The translations under genes and the position numbers were made by a program. Under the pieces are notes generated by a model. It was not told the DNA's origin, searched no databases, and worked only from the letters and a program-made list of their open reading frames with translations. Source: Bacteroides sp. AN502(2024) (GTDB lineage Bacteria > Bacteroidota > Bacteroidia > Bacteroidales > Bacteroidaceae). From it: a stretch of DNA of 64,000 bases. Shown piece after piece: positions 37,301 through 45,779 of the stretch (the stretch's first letter is position 1; the number at the start of each line of letters is the position of its first letter). The stretch lies in the NCBI RefSeq assembly GCF_041227145.1, contig NZ_JBGFSP010000003.1, forward strand, positions 744,001 to 808,000, read 5' to 3'.

Positions 37301-37420
37301 GAGAATCTGCTGACATTCTCCGGTCTGGATGGCTTAGACCCCGAATCTCCCTCCGATACGCGTGGCGCATTCTACTCCAATGTGAAAAAGATCACATTCG
37401 GACTTAAAGTTTCATTTTAA
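34376..37420 (+). CDS. SusC/RagA-family TonB-dependent outer-membrane transporter
   Basis: 1014 residues. After the signal peptide (about 1-25), a carboxypeptidase-like domain (about 43-118; GVVKDVSGESIIGASVIVKG...GDFTLQNVP) leads to the TonB-box region DEVIVVGYG (about 123-131). The plug follows (AMAGQMPGVTTIQ...GAPG...IRGKNSI...VIVDGIPG...VLKDAASSAIYG), then the 22-strand barrel ending in FGLKVSF. It imports a ligand delivered by the partner SusD. It heads a four-gene operon with SusD, a membrane protein and a CxxCH lipoprotein. No hydrolase is present, so the ligand may not be a glycan. Confidence 0.95.
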   Translation: MLKQFKTVSTFLLVLAAGTGTIYATSDAMKNHAVLVTFQQGAVCKGVVKDVSGESIIGASVIVKGSTNGTITGVDGDFTLQNVPQGSTIVISFVGYLSQEIKFNGQPISIVLKEDNNTLDEVIVVGYGVQKKANLTGSVASINAEALESRSVSSVSAAMAGQMPGVTTIQTSGAPGAQNGSITIRGKNSINAASPLVIVDGIPGSMNNIDPQDIESLSVLKDAASSAIYGVQAANGVILITTKKGKKGQKARVSYSGLVSWSSPTARLKFLGAADYARLYNEATLNEDPNAVVPYTEEDIRKFSDGSDPIGHPDTDWYSEVMKKRALETQHNLSISGGSENTTYMASLGYLYQDGLSKEKNYERYNGRVNIDSKVAKWISLGINAAAYRGINNDEFEGFDSLLQYSNRIAPTIGIYDADGNYNYAGLQNPVAQQGKTGIKRQMDQQLTGNAYINITPLEGLSIKGVYSLRHDYRDTRTFKKHWSYGNFDSGKREGEHKYYNWNWYTPQLLINYNKNFGVHGLGLLGGFEQVDYAYRYTEAKRVGGGNDELSESLNTLDASSQTNKDGGHDTGRLSYFGRIQYDYASKYLFEANLRADASSRFPKNNRWGVFQAFSAGWRISEEAFVKDNVSWLSNLKLRLGWGKTGNEELKSDDIYPAVATYTYGKYLFGESLYSTAYESRYINPDLKWATVVNNELGIEAGFLNNKVGFELSVYKKKTNDMLLYLPILGVIGMNPPAQNAGNVENKGFDLSIFHNNRINKDWSYVINFNVAYVKNRITNMKGTEGEDPDNKKYWRLEGYPIGSFYGYEANGYFNTEEELASYPKRLGNEKLGDIKYVDRNNDGKINAADRTVIGKNFPSWTGGLNLALYYKDFDLSMLWQGAFDVDAYYTGEAAYAFFNSGKVLERHLDRWTPENHNASYPRLTKSLQTNFVTSSFWLQNASYVRLKNISLGYNLPKRWLSKVGLERAKLFLSGENLLTFSGLDGLDPESPSDTRGAFYSNVKKITFGLKVSF

Positions 37421-37440
37421 TCCTTACATAAAAGTGCAAT

Positions 37441-39069
37441 ATGAAAAAGAATAATTTATATATCCTGACACTGGCTGTCTTACTGGGATTCAGTTCCTGT
37501 ATAGACTTGGATCGTTATCCCTTGGAGGAACTCTCGAACGAGAGTTTCTGGAAAACCGCCAATGATGCGGAAATGATCGTATCCGATCTGTATAACGGAC
37601 TCCCTTATTGGGATATCGACGAGGATATAAACTCTGATAATGCCGTACATGGTATCAAGTGGTCGGCCGGTAATGTGTCAAAAGGAGTCTACGACCCGCA
37701 GGATATGGACTGGAAGGATAATTATCTGCGAATCCGGCAGGCCAATCTGATCTTGAGCAAAATTGATGAAGTGCCTGGTTATGAAGAGTCCGAAAAACAA
37801 AAAGTATTAGGACAGACCTACTTCTTCCGTGGATTCCAATATTTCAACCTGATACGTACATTCGGTGATGTGCCTTACGTAGAAAAACCGTTGTTACTCT
37901 CCGACCAGAAAGACATTACACGGACACCGAGGGCTGAGGTGTATGATAAAGTCATGGCAGATTTTGATAAAGCCATCGAGTATCTGCCCGTTCAGTGGGA
38001 CGCAGCCGAGTACGGACGGGTCACCAAAGGAGCAGCGATGGCTATGAAAGCACGTGCCGCTCTCTATTATGGCAACTGGGACGTAGCGGCCAAGAATGCC
38101 AAGAGCGTGATGGATTTGGGTATCTATGATTTGTATGATAAAGACAACACCGGTAAATACGAAGAACTGTTCTGGAAGAAAGCAGACGGATGTGATGAAT
38201 ATGTCCTCGTCAGACCGTTTAAAGAGAATGATAATGACTGGTATCTGATCGGATGGGAAACTTTCCCGACCAAAGGGTGGGGAGGACTCAATCCTACACA
38301 AAGTCTGGTAGATGCTTTCGAAGATATTGAAGGTGCTCCCATCGCAAAATCTCCCCTTTACAACGAAAAGAAACCGTTTGAGAACAGAGACCCGCGTCTG
38401 GAAGCAAGTGTGCTGCACGACGGTGAAGTGCTTTATGGAAAAACCGTTAAGGTGGCTCCGTTGAAATCGTGCTACCCGACTGGAATAGGCCAACACGGTG
38501 ATGCTACGGCTACCGGTTATTATCTGCAAAAGTGGTTGGACCCGAGTGTCGACCCTTCGTCCGACGGATGGCACATGGGCAAGGATGCAATACTCATCCG
38601 CTATGCGGAGGTATTGCTGACTTACGCCGAAGCCATGAACGAACTACACCCGTTGAGTACGAAGGCTTTCGATGCCGTGAATCAGGTACGTAAAAGGGTC
38701 GGTATGCCCGAGTTGCAGCAGAACGATCCCTCTAAACCGACCTATTGCGCCACACAGGATGACCTGCGCCAACGCATCCGTAACGAATGGCGCGTGGAAT
38801 TTGCATTTGAGGGTGGAAAACGCCAGTGGGACATTCGTCGGTGGGGCATAGCCAAAGAGGTGTTGAATGCACCTTTCTTGGGTCTGAAGTATAAACTGGT
38901 GGATTCGCCCGATGCCCAAAAAGAGGATGGCGGAAAAATCTGTATCCTGTACGAAGGAGAGAACATCAAATTGGCAAGAAGCAAGTACGAAGACCACAAT
39001 TATGTCTATCCGATACCGCAAAAGGAAATAGACCTGAATAAAAATCTGAAACAAAATCCCGGATATTAA
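37441..39069 (+). CDS. SusD/RagB-family lipoprotein
   Basis: 542 residues. A signal peptide with lipobox FSSC is followed by IDLD. The N-terminal SusD segment (LDRYPLEELSNESFWKTANDAEMIVSDLYNGL) and TPR-type helices (FFRGFQYFNLIRTFGDVPYVEKP) are clear. The C-terminal RagB part has NEWRVEFAFEGGKRQWDIRRWG and ends in NLKQNPGY, the standard family tail. It is the lid of the SusC transporter encoded 20 bases upstream. Confidence 0.95.
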   Translation: MKKNNLYILTLAVLLGFSSCIDLDRYPLEELSNESFWKTANDAEMIVSDLYNGLPYWDIDEDINSDNAVHGIKWSAGNVSKGVYDPQDMDWKDNYLRIRQANLILSKIDEVPGYEESEKQKVLGQTYFFRGFQYFNLIRTFGDVPYVEKPLLLSDQKDITRTPRAEVYDKVMADFDKAIEYLPVQWDAAEYGRVTKGAAMAMKARAALYYGNWDVAAKNAKSVMDLGIYDLYDKDNTGKYEELFWKKADGCDEYVLVRPFKENDNDWYLIGWETFPTKGWGGLNPTQSLVDAFEDIEGAPIAKSPLYNEKKPFENRDPRLEASVLHDGEVLYGKTVKVAPLKSCYPTGIGQHGDATATGYYLQKWLDPSVDPSSDGWHMGKDAILIRYAEVLLTYAEAMNELHPLSTKAFDAVNQVRKRVGMPELQQNDPSKPTYCATQDDLRQRIRNEWRVEFAFEGGKRQWDIRRWGIAKEVLNAPFLGLKYKLVDSPDAQKEDGGKICILYEGENIKLARSKYEDHNYVYPIPQKEIDLNKNLKQNPGY

Positions 39070-39171
39070 TGGATCGGGTATCCGATTAAGAACATAGTAG
39101 CAATGGAGGCATACCTTTTTATATGCCTCCATTTGCCATTTTGAACCAATAGCAGGAAACGGTTGGAATCA

Positions 39172-40650
39172 ATGAATAGAAAACATGCTTTTATCCTTTG
39201 GATCATCCTCTGTGCAATCTATTATTCGGCATATAGGGGTGCTTTGTCGCATATCATCTTCTATCAGGAACAGCATCACCTTTTTCTTTTCTCCAAGGAG
39301 TACTTTTATAAACAGTGGCATGCCGAAGGAATACTGAGATATTTGACCGATTTTGTCATCCAGTTCTTCTATCATCCGGCAGTGGGAAGTGCTTTGTTAT
39401 CATTCCTGATGGCATCGATCTATCTGCTTACCTATCATCTCGTTTTCTGGATGACGGGGAAGAACGACAGGTTGCATCTTTCGCTGTTCCCTTCCCTCGG
39501 ACTGTTTTTCTATACCATGTCGGCGGATCATTCGCTGACCTTCGCGGTGGGCAGTTTTTTGACTTTATTATTCCTGGTGGTTGCCTTCATACCATTGCGT
39601 CCTCGCCTCTTGCCCCTTTCCTGTTTGGCACGGATGCGCACGTTCTCTCCCAAGACCGGATGGGTCATCTCCCTTCTCTTGTTGGCATTCTATGGTGCAG
39701 GAAGTTATTTCTATTTCCTCCGTTCCTATAATCATAGTGAACGTATCATGCTGAAAGCGGAGCAACACGTGAAGCAGAAAGAGTGGGAGAAGGTGCTTCA
39801 GTACACGGAGCGTTATTTAAACGCCGGACGAAATAATCAGCTCATCAGCTATTTTCACCACATGGCTCTGCAACGCACCGGTAAACTGACCGAGCATCTG
39901 TTCGATCACCCGCAGCATCTGGGTGTAAAGGGTCTCTATTTCTCGTGGACCGGCAACAGCCGCGAAAGTGAATACGGCCATTTTCTGTATGAAGAGTTGG
40001 GATATTTGAACGAAGCCCAGCGGTGGGAGTTCGAGGCCATGGTGGTGTGGGGAGAAACGGCTCCGCATTTACTGAATCTAGCGAAATACAACATAGCCAA
40101 CGGTCGCCGTCGGGTGGCACAGATTTATATCAATAAGCTGAAGCAAAGCCTGTTTTATCGAGATACGGCCTTGAGGCTTGAAGAGGCAGCTCTTACGGGC
40201 GAGGTTCCCGGATTGAGGAATACGACTGGACATTTGTCCGGCCATCCGGTTCGTTTTGCCAATGTGATGAATATCGGGCCTGAACTGGAATTCCTATGCC
40301 GGCAGGATCCGACCAACCGCATGGCATTCGACTACCTGATGGCTCAACTCTTGCTGAGCAACCACATCGTGCGCTTCGCGAAGAACTTGAAGTGGATCGA
40401 ACGTTTCAAGGAATCCCGTTTGCCCCGGATCTATGAAGAAGCACTCTATATTTATAAGTTGGGGGTGAGTGAAGAGGAGTTTCAACAAGTCGGCTTTACT
40501 GTCAGTGAAGAGACCGAACAGCGCTTTCAGCATTATTACCGGCTGATGCAAGACAACCGGATAGATGAGCTACAGGCGCGCTATGGCAATACGTATTGGT
40601 TTTACCTCAACCAGGTGAGTCCTTATGGCAATAAAGTCATTACGGACTGA
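39172..40650 (+). CDS. DUF6057-type membrane protein with soluble C-terminal domain
   Basis: 492 residues from the ATG at 39172. A TTG three codons earlier is possible but weaker. The first half has about five or six hydrophobic helices (from AFILWIILCAIYYSAY to WVISLLLLAFYGAGSYFYF). Residues about 180-490 are soluble, helical and TPR-like (EWEKVLQYTERYLNAGRNNQLISYFHHMALQRTG). It resembles the DUF6057 family, which I recall next to SusC/D genes and a CxxCH lipoprotein, as here. It may couple the inner membrane to the transporter system. Role unknown. Confidence 0.7.
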   Translation: MNRKHAFILWIILCAIYYSAYRGALSHIIFYQEQHHLFLFSKEYFYKQWHAEGILRYLTDFVIQFFYHPAVGSALLSFLMASIYLLTYHLVFWMTGKNDRLHLSLFPSLGLFFYTMSADHSLTFAVGSFLTLLFLVVAFIPLRPRLLPLSCLARMRTFSPKTGWVISLLLLAFYGAGSYFYFLRSYNHSERIMLKAEQHVKQKEWEKVLQYTERYLNAGRNNQLISYFHHMALQRTGKLTEHLFDHPQHLGVKGLYFSWTGNSRESEYGHFLYEELGYLNEAQRWEFEAMVVWGETAPHLLNLAKYNIANGRRRVAQIYINKLKQSLFYRDTALRLEEAALTGEVPGLRNTTGHLSGHPVRFANVMNIGPELEFLCRQDPTNRMAFDYLMAQLLLSNHIVRFAKNLKWIERFKESRLPRIYEEALYIYKLGVSEEEFQQVGFTVSEETEQRFQHYYRLMQDNRIDELQARYGNTYWFYLNQVSPYGNKVITD

Positions 40651-40694
40651 TCCCGGCATGCCGGAAGAGGATTGATAATGGAACGGATGAATGA

Positions 40695-42179
40695 ATGAAT
40701 AAAATAATAGAAAGGATGAAAATATATCGGTTGATTTACTCCATGTTGATTTTGTTAAGTAGTTGTGCACGGTATCATACGCCCGACAGCAAAGTCGAGA
40801 CGAGTCCCCGCTTGTTTCCAGACTATACGGATACCACTTTCCCGCAGAATATCGCTCCACCCAATTTCCGTATCGAAGAATCCGGTGAGGCCTATCAGAT
40901 CGAAATCGGGCTATCGGGAGAACCACAAGCAGCCATCGTTATGCAATCGAAAGAACCGAAAGCCATCATTCCGGAGCGGAAATGGAAAAGTCTGCTGGAA
41001 AAAGCTGTAGGGGATAAAATCTATATACGCATCACGATCCTGCGCGAGGGAAAATGGGTGCAATATGCCGAAGTGGAAGACAGCATCTCTCCGCAACGCA
41101 TTGATCCTTACTTGGTTTACCGTTTGTTGTATCCGGGCTATGAACTGTGGAATGAGATAGGTATCTACCAGCGCGATCTGACATCCTATAAGCAAACCAC
41201 AGTGTTGGACAATCGGGATTTTGGCAAACAATGCGTCAATTGCCATACATTTGCTAACAACTCACCGGATCGCATGATGGTACACATCCGAGGAAAACAA
41301 GGAGGTACGTTGATTTACGCCGATGATAAGCCGGAGAAAGTCAAGCCCAACCCATCGCATTTCAAACATGGAGCCACCTATCCGGCTTGGCATCCATCGG
41401 GGCGATACATAGCCTTCTCGGCCAATGAAATTCAGCAGTTTTTCCATGCAACGGGGAAAAAACCGATAGAAGTAAGCGACTTGGCTTCCGATCTGATGAT
41501 TTATGACGTGCAGCAGCATCGCTCTTTTACCGACTCTTTGGTGTATGGCGACCGCTATATGGAGACGTTTCCCACATGGTCGCCCGATGGAAAAACGCTC
41601 TATTTCTGTAGAGCCCGGGCATGGCAACAGGGAGTGCCGCTGGACAGTGTCCGTTACGACTTATACCGGATACAGTTCGACCCTAAAACAGAGCAATTGC
41701 ACACACTGGAATGTGTTTATGAGGCTTCTGCAGAGAAGAAATCCGTATCTTTTCCCCGCATATCTCCGAATGGGAAGTTCCTGATGTTCACCTTATCGGA
41801 TTATGGCAACTTCTCCATTTGGCATCCGGAGAGCGATTTACACCTGCTCGAACTAAGTAACGGATCCATCCGGAAGCTGGCAGCGGTCAATAGCGACGAT
41901 GTGGAGAGCTTCCATACGTGGTCGTCCAACGGATACTGGTTCGTTTTCAGCAGTAAGCGGATGGACGGATTGTGGGCACGTCCTTTCTTTGCCGCCTTCA
42001 ACCCGGAGACCGGACAGACGACAAAACCTTTTCTGTTGCCACAAAAAGATCCCGATTTTTACGATACATTCACATACACATTTAATCTTCCGGAACTGAT
42101 AACGAAGCCGATCACCAATCAACGTGATTTATTGAAAACGATCGAGCAGACCGCAGTTCAGGCTACAGAGAGGGAATGA
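40695..42179 (+). CDS. TolB-like beta-propeller lipoprotein with CxxCH motif
   Basis: 494 residues. An internal ATG at 40716 gives a shorter, better signal peptide (MKIYRLIYSMLILLSSC) and is equally likely as the start. The lipobox is LSSC. A CVNCH sequence at about 180-184 is the heme-c attachment pattern, so a single covalent heme is possible, and such proteins are often labelled cytochrome c related. From about 225 there are PD40/TolB-type propeller repeats (YPAWHPSGRYIAFSAN, FPTWSPDGKTLYFCRA, FPRISPNGKFLMFTLS). Last gene of the SusC/D operon. Heme attachment is inference from one motif. Confidence 0.78.
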   Translation: MNKIIERMKIYRLIYSMLILLSSCARYHTPDSKVETSPRLFPDYTDTTFPQNIAPPNFRIEESGEAYQIEIGLSGEPQAAIVMQSKEPKAIIPERKWKSLLEKAVGDKIYIRITILREGKWVQYAEVEDSISPQRIDPYLVYRLLYPGYELWNEIGIYQRDLTSYKQTTVLDNRDFGKQCVNCHTFANNSPDRMMVHIRGKQGGTLIYADDKPEKVKPNPSHFKHGATYPAWHPSGRYIAFSANEIQQFFHATGKKPIEVSDLASDLMIYDVQQHRSFTDSLVYGDRYMETFPTWSPDGKTLYFCRARAWQQGVPLDSVRYDLYRIQFDPKTEQLHTLECVYEASAEKKSVSFPRISPNGKFLMFTLSDYGNFSIWHPESDLHLLELSNGSIRKLAAVNSDDVESFHTWSSNGYWFVFSSKRMDGLWARPFFAAFNPETGQTTKPFLLPQKDPDFYDTFTYTFNLPELITKPITNQRDLLKTIEQTAVQATERE

Positions 42180-42593
42180 TGGAGCATGGATCCGTTTCCT
42201 GCAGACATGCATCTTTCTTCTTTTTTTCATAATACGTGGTGGATTAAAGCATCATTAAACATATTTTCCTTTCAAGGTCAATATGGATGTTTTTCCCGTA
42301 AAAATCGGCATAAGCCACAGTCTTAGTCATATATCCACACTATTCGTGTACACCCCATCCGTAGTTCATGTGAATAGTCTGTCATAAAAATATTTTCTAA
42401 ATAATGAAAAAATAACGGCCACTTTTTCATTGTTCAATACAAGTATTTTATTACTTTTGCAATATGACAGAAATGTCTCTATTAAATTGATATGCATTGC
42501 CATGCCCACGCAACAAGAAGTTGCCTTTTTACAAATGAATTTGGTGAGTGGTAACTAAATATGATAATATAATAATTACTAAAACAAACAATT
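42180..42593. other. Intergenic region with a Bacteroides promoter
   Basis: This 414-base AT-rich spacer ends the SusC/D operon and serves the next gene. ATTG (42429-42432) and TACTTTTG (42452-42459) lie 19 bases apart, a good -33/-7 pair. The predicted leader is about 130 bases. No terminator hairpin with a clean T-run was seen after 42179, and no other gene is supported. Confidence 0.6.
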
Positions 42594-43301
42594 ATGGGAC
42601 TTTTTAAGAATGCCGCCGTAGAGTGGGAAAAGACAATGACTGAGAACGACCTCGATGAAATGGAGGCGCAGGGAGTGGATGTAAGCGCATACCGTGCAAA
42701 ACTCGCTGCACGCAGGGCGCAGGAAGCGGAACAAGCCAAAAGAGACAAGGAGATGTGGCAGAATCCGACCAACCTCGACAAACTAATCCCGTACATCGCC
42801 ACACCTCGCAGCACGGAAACTCCGTTCTTCAGGAAAGTGGCAGGGAAAGCACCTTGGTTCGGAAAAAGCAAGTGGCTTCGCAAGTATACGGAAGGACAGA
42901 TCATATATGTCGGTGTAATCGATGCTCCAGATGAAGCATGGAAAGGTGGAAGACATGAGGACGACATGCATGAGATTATCGGTGTGTTTGCTTTGGACGA
43001 GAAGCATATCCACAACATCGAATGGCTGCAAAAAGTTGCCGAAGCTCTTAAGAATATGAACGAGGGTAAACATCCTGTTGTTTCCGGATGTGAGGAAATC
43101 ATGGATATGATTTTCGATGAAAGTGATTGGCGTGAACTCAAGCTACCTGACAGTCTAGCGGAAGGAGCCGACGCTCGCGTGCGTAGGCTTATTGTGGCAG
43201 ACAAAGAACTACCGAAAGGCTATTTACCTACCAACGGCATCGTTCCCCATTTCTATTGGGAGGGAACCATCAGGTGCATTCATGCCGACTTGTATGTTTA
43301 A
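42594..43301 (+). CDS. Unrecognised 235-residue protein
   Basis: Cytoplasmic, with no signal peptide or membrane segment. Residues about 15-65 are charged and helical (DLDEMEAQGVDVSAYRAKLAARRAQEAEQAKRDKEMW), like a short coiled coil. The rest is a mixed alpha/beta domain with GQIIYVGVIDAPDEAWKGG, a His/Asp-rich loop (RHEDDMHEIIG) and a conserved-looking end (GIVPHFYWEGTIRCIHADLYV). It has its own promoter and is monocistronic. It lies between a transporter operon and an IS element, a typical accessory position. I do not recognise a family. Confidence 0.75.
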   Translation: MGLFKNAAVEWEKTMTENDLDEMEAQGVDVSAYRAKLAARRAQEAEQAKRDKEMWQNPTNLDKLIPYIATPRSTETPFFRKVAGKAPWFGKSKWLRKYTEGQIIYVGVIDAPDEAWKGGRHEDDMHEIIGVFALDEKHIHNIEWLQKVAEALKNMNEGKHPVVSGCEEIMDMIFDESDWRELKLPDSLAEGADARVRRLIVADKELPKGYLPTNGIVPHFYWEGTIRCIHADLYV

Positions 43302-43597
43302 CAGTTTTATCGGAATCTGATAATAACCGTTTTGTGCATAAGGGTGATACTGCTCGTAATTCTGTTATGGGCAGTATTCACTTCAAACAACCTCATTGTC
43401 AAACGTTATCGTGTCAAGCTTTCCCGTTACTTTCATACCGTTGTTTTGGATATTGAGGATAGACTAAACGCAAACTATTTAGAATATCCATCCGTTGATT
43501 TTCTTTCATAGCACCACCAAAGAAATGATTATCACCTTTAGTTACTTCGGTGCAATGCCATCGTATTCCCATTGTAATGAGGAATATTCAGTAAATG
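43302..43597. other. Non-coding spacer before the IS5-like element
   Basis: About 300 bases without a supported gene. It holds scattered stop codons in all frames and no clear promoter. A short ORF (43256-43456, plus) is a shadow. Nothing further was recognised. Confidence 0.5.
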
Positions 43598-45174
43598 TTC
43601 CCCCCAAATACCATGGCATATGAAGATGATAGAGTATAATCACTTCATATGCCATTATTATTGTCATTTTTCTGTATATTCTCATATACTCTTATCTGAC
43701 AAGACATGAAGTTCCGGAAGAAGTCTTCTGACCTCTTCTGATTCTTTCAGTAAACTCATATCATGCAGCTTTCCCCGTTCTGTTCCTGATCTTGTCAATC
43801 ATCAGTATGGCATTTGCTGTATGTATTCCGAAGAAAATCCACAGGATTTCCGTCTTCTTGTTCCTTGCCTTTATCCTTGCGAGCGAGTAATGTTGCTTTT
43901 GAGTGCCGAAGCTTCCTTCAAGCCGTGTGGCCCTTTCTTTTGAGAGTTCGCTTCTAAGCACCTTCCTCAAAGGCTCATCTTTGCCCGCCCTTCCCTTGCG
44001 CACAAAGGATGTGGATATCCCATATTTAGTACAGAACTTTCTGTTGGCATTATTGGCATATATGGAATCGGCAGCCACACATCTTACCCTTACATTCATC
44101 AGCTTCTGCTGCATACGGATACAGTCCTTCAAGCGTATCCCCTCATTGAAAGCCTTGAACGAGAGGTGTTCGATGAACGATATGCCGTCTATCTGTATAT
44201 TATTGACCTTTGCACCGAACTCGACGGACTTGGTTTCCTTGCCTCTGACGATGGGACGTACATAATGACGGTCGATGCTGATGATGCGGTCACTGACTTT
44301 TCGCCCTTCAAACATTTCCTTTTCCTGTACAAGCACCTTTCTGATGATGGAAAGACGCTTATGGTAATCCTGCGTATATCGGAGTAAAGCACCGTACTCG
44401 CTATGGAGCCCATCCCTTTGACTGAGGAGCTTTTCAAGAAGCTTGATCATACGGCGCTTAAGCATTCTTGTCCTTGAAGCTCTCCTCTTTCTTTTCTTGC
44501 AGTAGGACAGATAGGATTCCGCCACATTCCTGTATTTGTTGCGCGGACGCCTTATGCCCAGATCCCTGCAATGCCGGCATATATGACTGTAGAGCCATTC
44601 GATGCTTTCCCAAAGGAGTTTCATGTCCGTAGGAAAACGCATGTGGCTCTCATAGCATGTGGCATCGGTCATGCAGACGTGAAGGTTATCAAGATAAGGT
44701 TTCCAGTGTGAAGCCAGGATCTCCTGGAAGGAATCAATGTCAAGGCGGGATGCTATCTCATTACGGATGGCACTGACTATCTTGAAGTTGGTTATGGGAA
44801 GGGACGGGGGGATCATGATTCCACAGAACATCTGGTAGTGTATGTTCCCGTTCAGATGTTCCACCAGTTTCCTGTCGGAGAATCCGGTGTATGCCTTCAG
44901 GACCATAAGGGCGATCTTTGCGGAAGGACTGAATATGTTCCTGCGGCCCAAACGTTGTTCAGACAGGCCTGCGGCTTTTGCCATACGATCAAATGGAAAG
45001 ACCGAATGAAGCCTGCCAAGCTCACTCTCATGAAAACTCTTGCGGCATTTTTCCAGAATATCAAATTCTGTAAAGCCCAAAGTTGGGTGGATTTCTGAAA
45101 TTTTTTGTATCTTAGCCATATCTTAGTTGGGGAATTTCCCCCGTTTGGGCCGTCAAACCTTGTTTTCGGGGGAA
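43598..45174 (-). mobile_element. IS5-like insertion sequence (boundaries tentative)
   Basis: A full-length DDE transposase gene is flanked by possible terminal repeats: TTCCCCCCAAA at 43598 and, inverted, TTCCCCCGAAA ending at 45174 (10 of 11 matching). That would give a 1577-bp element. No target duplication was found, so the edges are a proposal. A palindrome GGGGAATTTCCCC lies just inside the right end. Confidence 0.5.
43761..45119 (-). CDS. DDE transposase, IS5/IS1182-like
   Basis: 452 residues, uninterrupted. It has an N-terminal DUF772-type domain (FSPSAKIALMVLKAYTGFSDRKLVEHLNGNIHYQMFCG). The catalytic Asp lies in TDATCYESHMRFPTD, the second Asp in VAADSIYANNANRKFC and the Glu in LEGSFGTQKQHYSLARI. 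A basic insertion (KKRKRRASRTRMLKRRM) lies between the first two. Exact IS family (IS5, IS1182 or an ISNCY group) cannot be fixed by eye. The complete frame suggests an element that is, or recently was, active. Confidence 0.85.
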   Translation of the reverse strand: MAKIQKISEIHPTLGFTEFDILEKCRKSFHESELGRLHSVFPFDRMAKAAGLSEQRLGRRNIFSPSAKIALMVLKAYTGFSDRKLVEHLNGNIHYQMFCGIMIPPSLPITNFKIVSAIRNEIASRLDIDSFQEILASHWKPYLDNLHVCMTDATCYESHMRFPTDMKLLWESIEWLYSHICRHCRDLGIRRPRNKYRNVAESYLSYCKKRKRRASRTRMLKRRMIKLLEKLLSQRDGLHSEYGALLRYTQDYHKRLSIIRKVLVQEKEMFEGRKVSDRIISIDRHYVRPIVRGKETKSVEFGAKVNNIQIDGISFIEHLSFKAFNEGIRLKDCIRMQQKLMNVRVRCVAADSIYANNANRKFCTKYGISTSFVRKGRAGKDEPLRKVLRSELSKERATRLEGSFGTQKQHYSLARIKARNKKTEILWIFFGIHTANAILMIDKIRNRTGKAA

Positions 45175-45192
45175 TACCTAAAGATACTAAAA

Positions 45193-45234
45193 AGCCAACT
45201 AATTCGCAATAATTTGTGTATGAATTAGTTGGCT
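45193..45234. terminator. Bidirectional hairpin right of the IS5-like element
   Basis: AGCCAACTAATTC / GAATTAGTTGGCT is a perfect 13-bp stem (45193-45205 and 45222-45234) with A/T-rich flanks on both sides. It could stop transcription entering the element from the right. Confidence 0.6.
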
Positions 45235-45299
45235 CATTTTATAATATTTAATGAATGTCCCTAAAGAACGACATTTATAAATTGAAATACAAAAATCAA

Positions 45300-45397
45300 G
45301 AGGCTGTCTAACAGGTCTCAGTAATTAGAAGTCACCCTTGCCAAAGCATATTCTGGCAGGGGTGAAATCGTTAAAATAGGACTTGTTAGACAGCCTC
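45300..45397. repeat. Dispersed hairpin repeat, copy 2
   Basis: 98 bp with terminal inverted repeats GAGGCTGTCTAACAG / CTTGTTAGACAGCCTC and an inner CC(C/T)TGCCA...TGGCAGGGG stem. About 93% identical by eye to the copy at 1461-1557. It lies 15 bases after the stop of the HTH gene at 45412, so it can serve as its terminator. Confidence 0.88.
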
Positions 45398-45411
45398 TTT
45401 TTACAAGAAAA

Positions 45412-45750
45412 TCATTCCAAACGCAACGATTTGATAAAATCGGTAACAGATTCACAAGTAACATTCATTTTCTTTTTCAACCGACTACGGCGTATTCGAA
45501 AAGAACTTCCTAAAATATGGAACAACTTTGAAATCTGCGCATTACTAAAATCAATACGTAACAACAGAATGATATGTATGTCATCTTCAGAAAACATAGG
45601 ATAATAATGCCTCAATTTATAGATAAAACCATCCTGATGAAGATTTACCCAGTATTCCAATTGATTCCAATTACAATCGCTTATTGCAGATAAAGAGGCA
45701 ACATAGCTTTGTACGTCATAGACAGTCTTCCACTCTTCTTTTTTATTCAT
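45412..45750 (-). CDS. Truncated LuxR-like HTH regulator
   Basis: 112 residues. The C-terminal part (FSEDDIHIILLLRIDFSNAQISKLFHILGSSFRIRRSRLKKKM) is a LuxR-type winged-like HTH. In Bacteroides this HTH usually ends much longer proteins that carry a TPR sensor part. Here only about 50 residues precede it. The gene starts 29 bases after the GH28 stop codon in the same direction and ends at a hairpin repeat. It may be a decayed remnant or a small stand-alone regulator. Confidence in the frame is fair, in function low. Confidence 0.6.
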   Translation of the reverse strand: MNKKEEWKTVYDVQSYVASLSAISDCNWNQLEYWVNLHQDGFIYKLRHYYPMFSEDDIHIILLLRIDFSNAQISKLFHILGSSFRIRRSRLKKKMNVTCESVTDFIKSLRLE

Positions 45751-45779
45751 GGTCTGATTTTATCTATTCAAATGATAGC

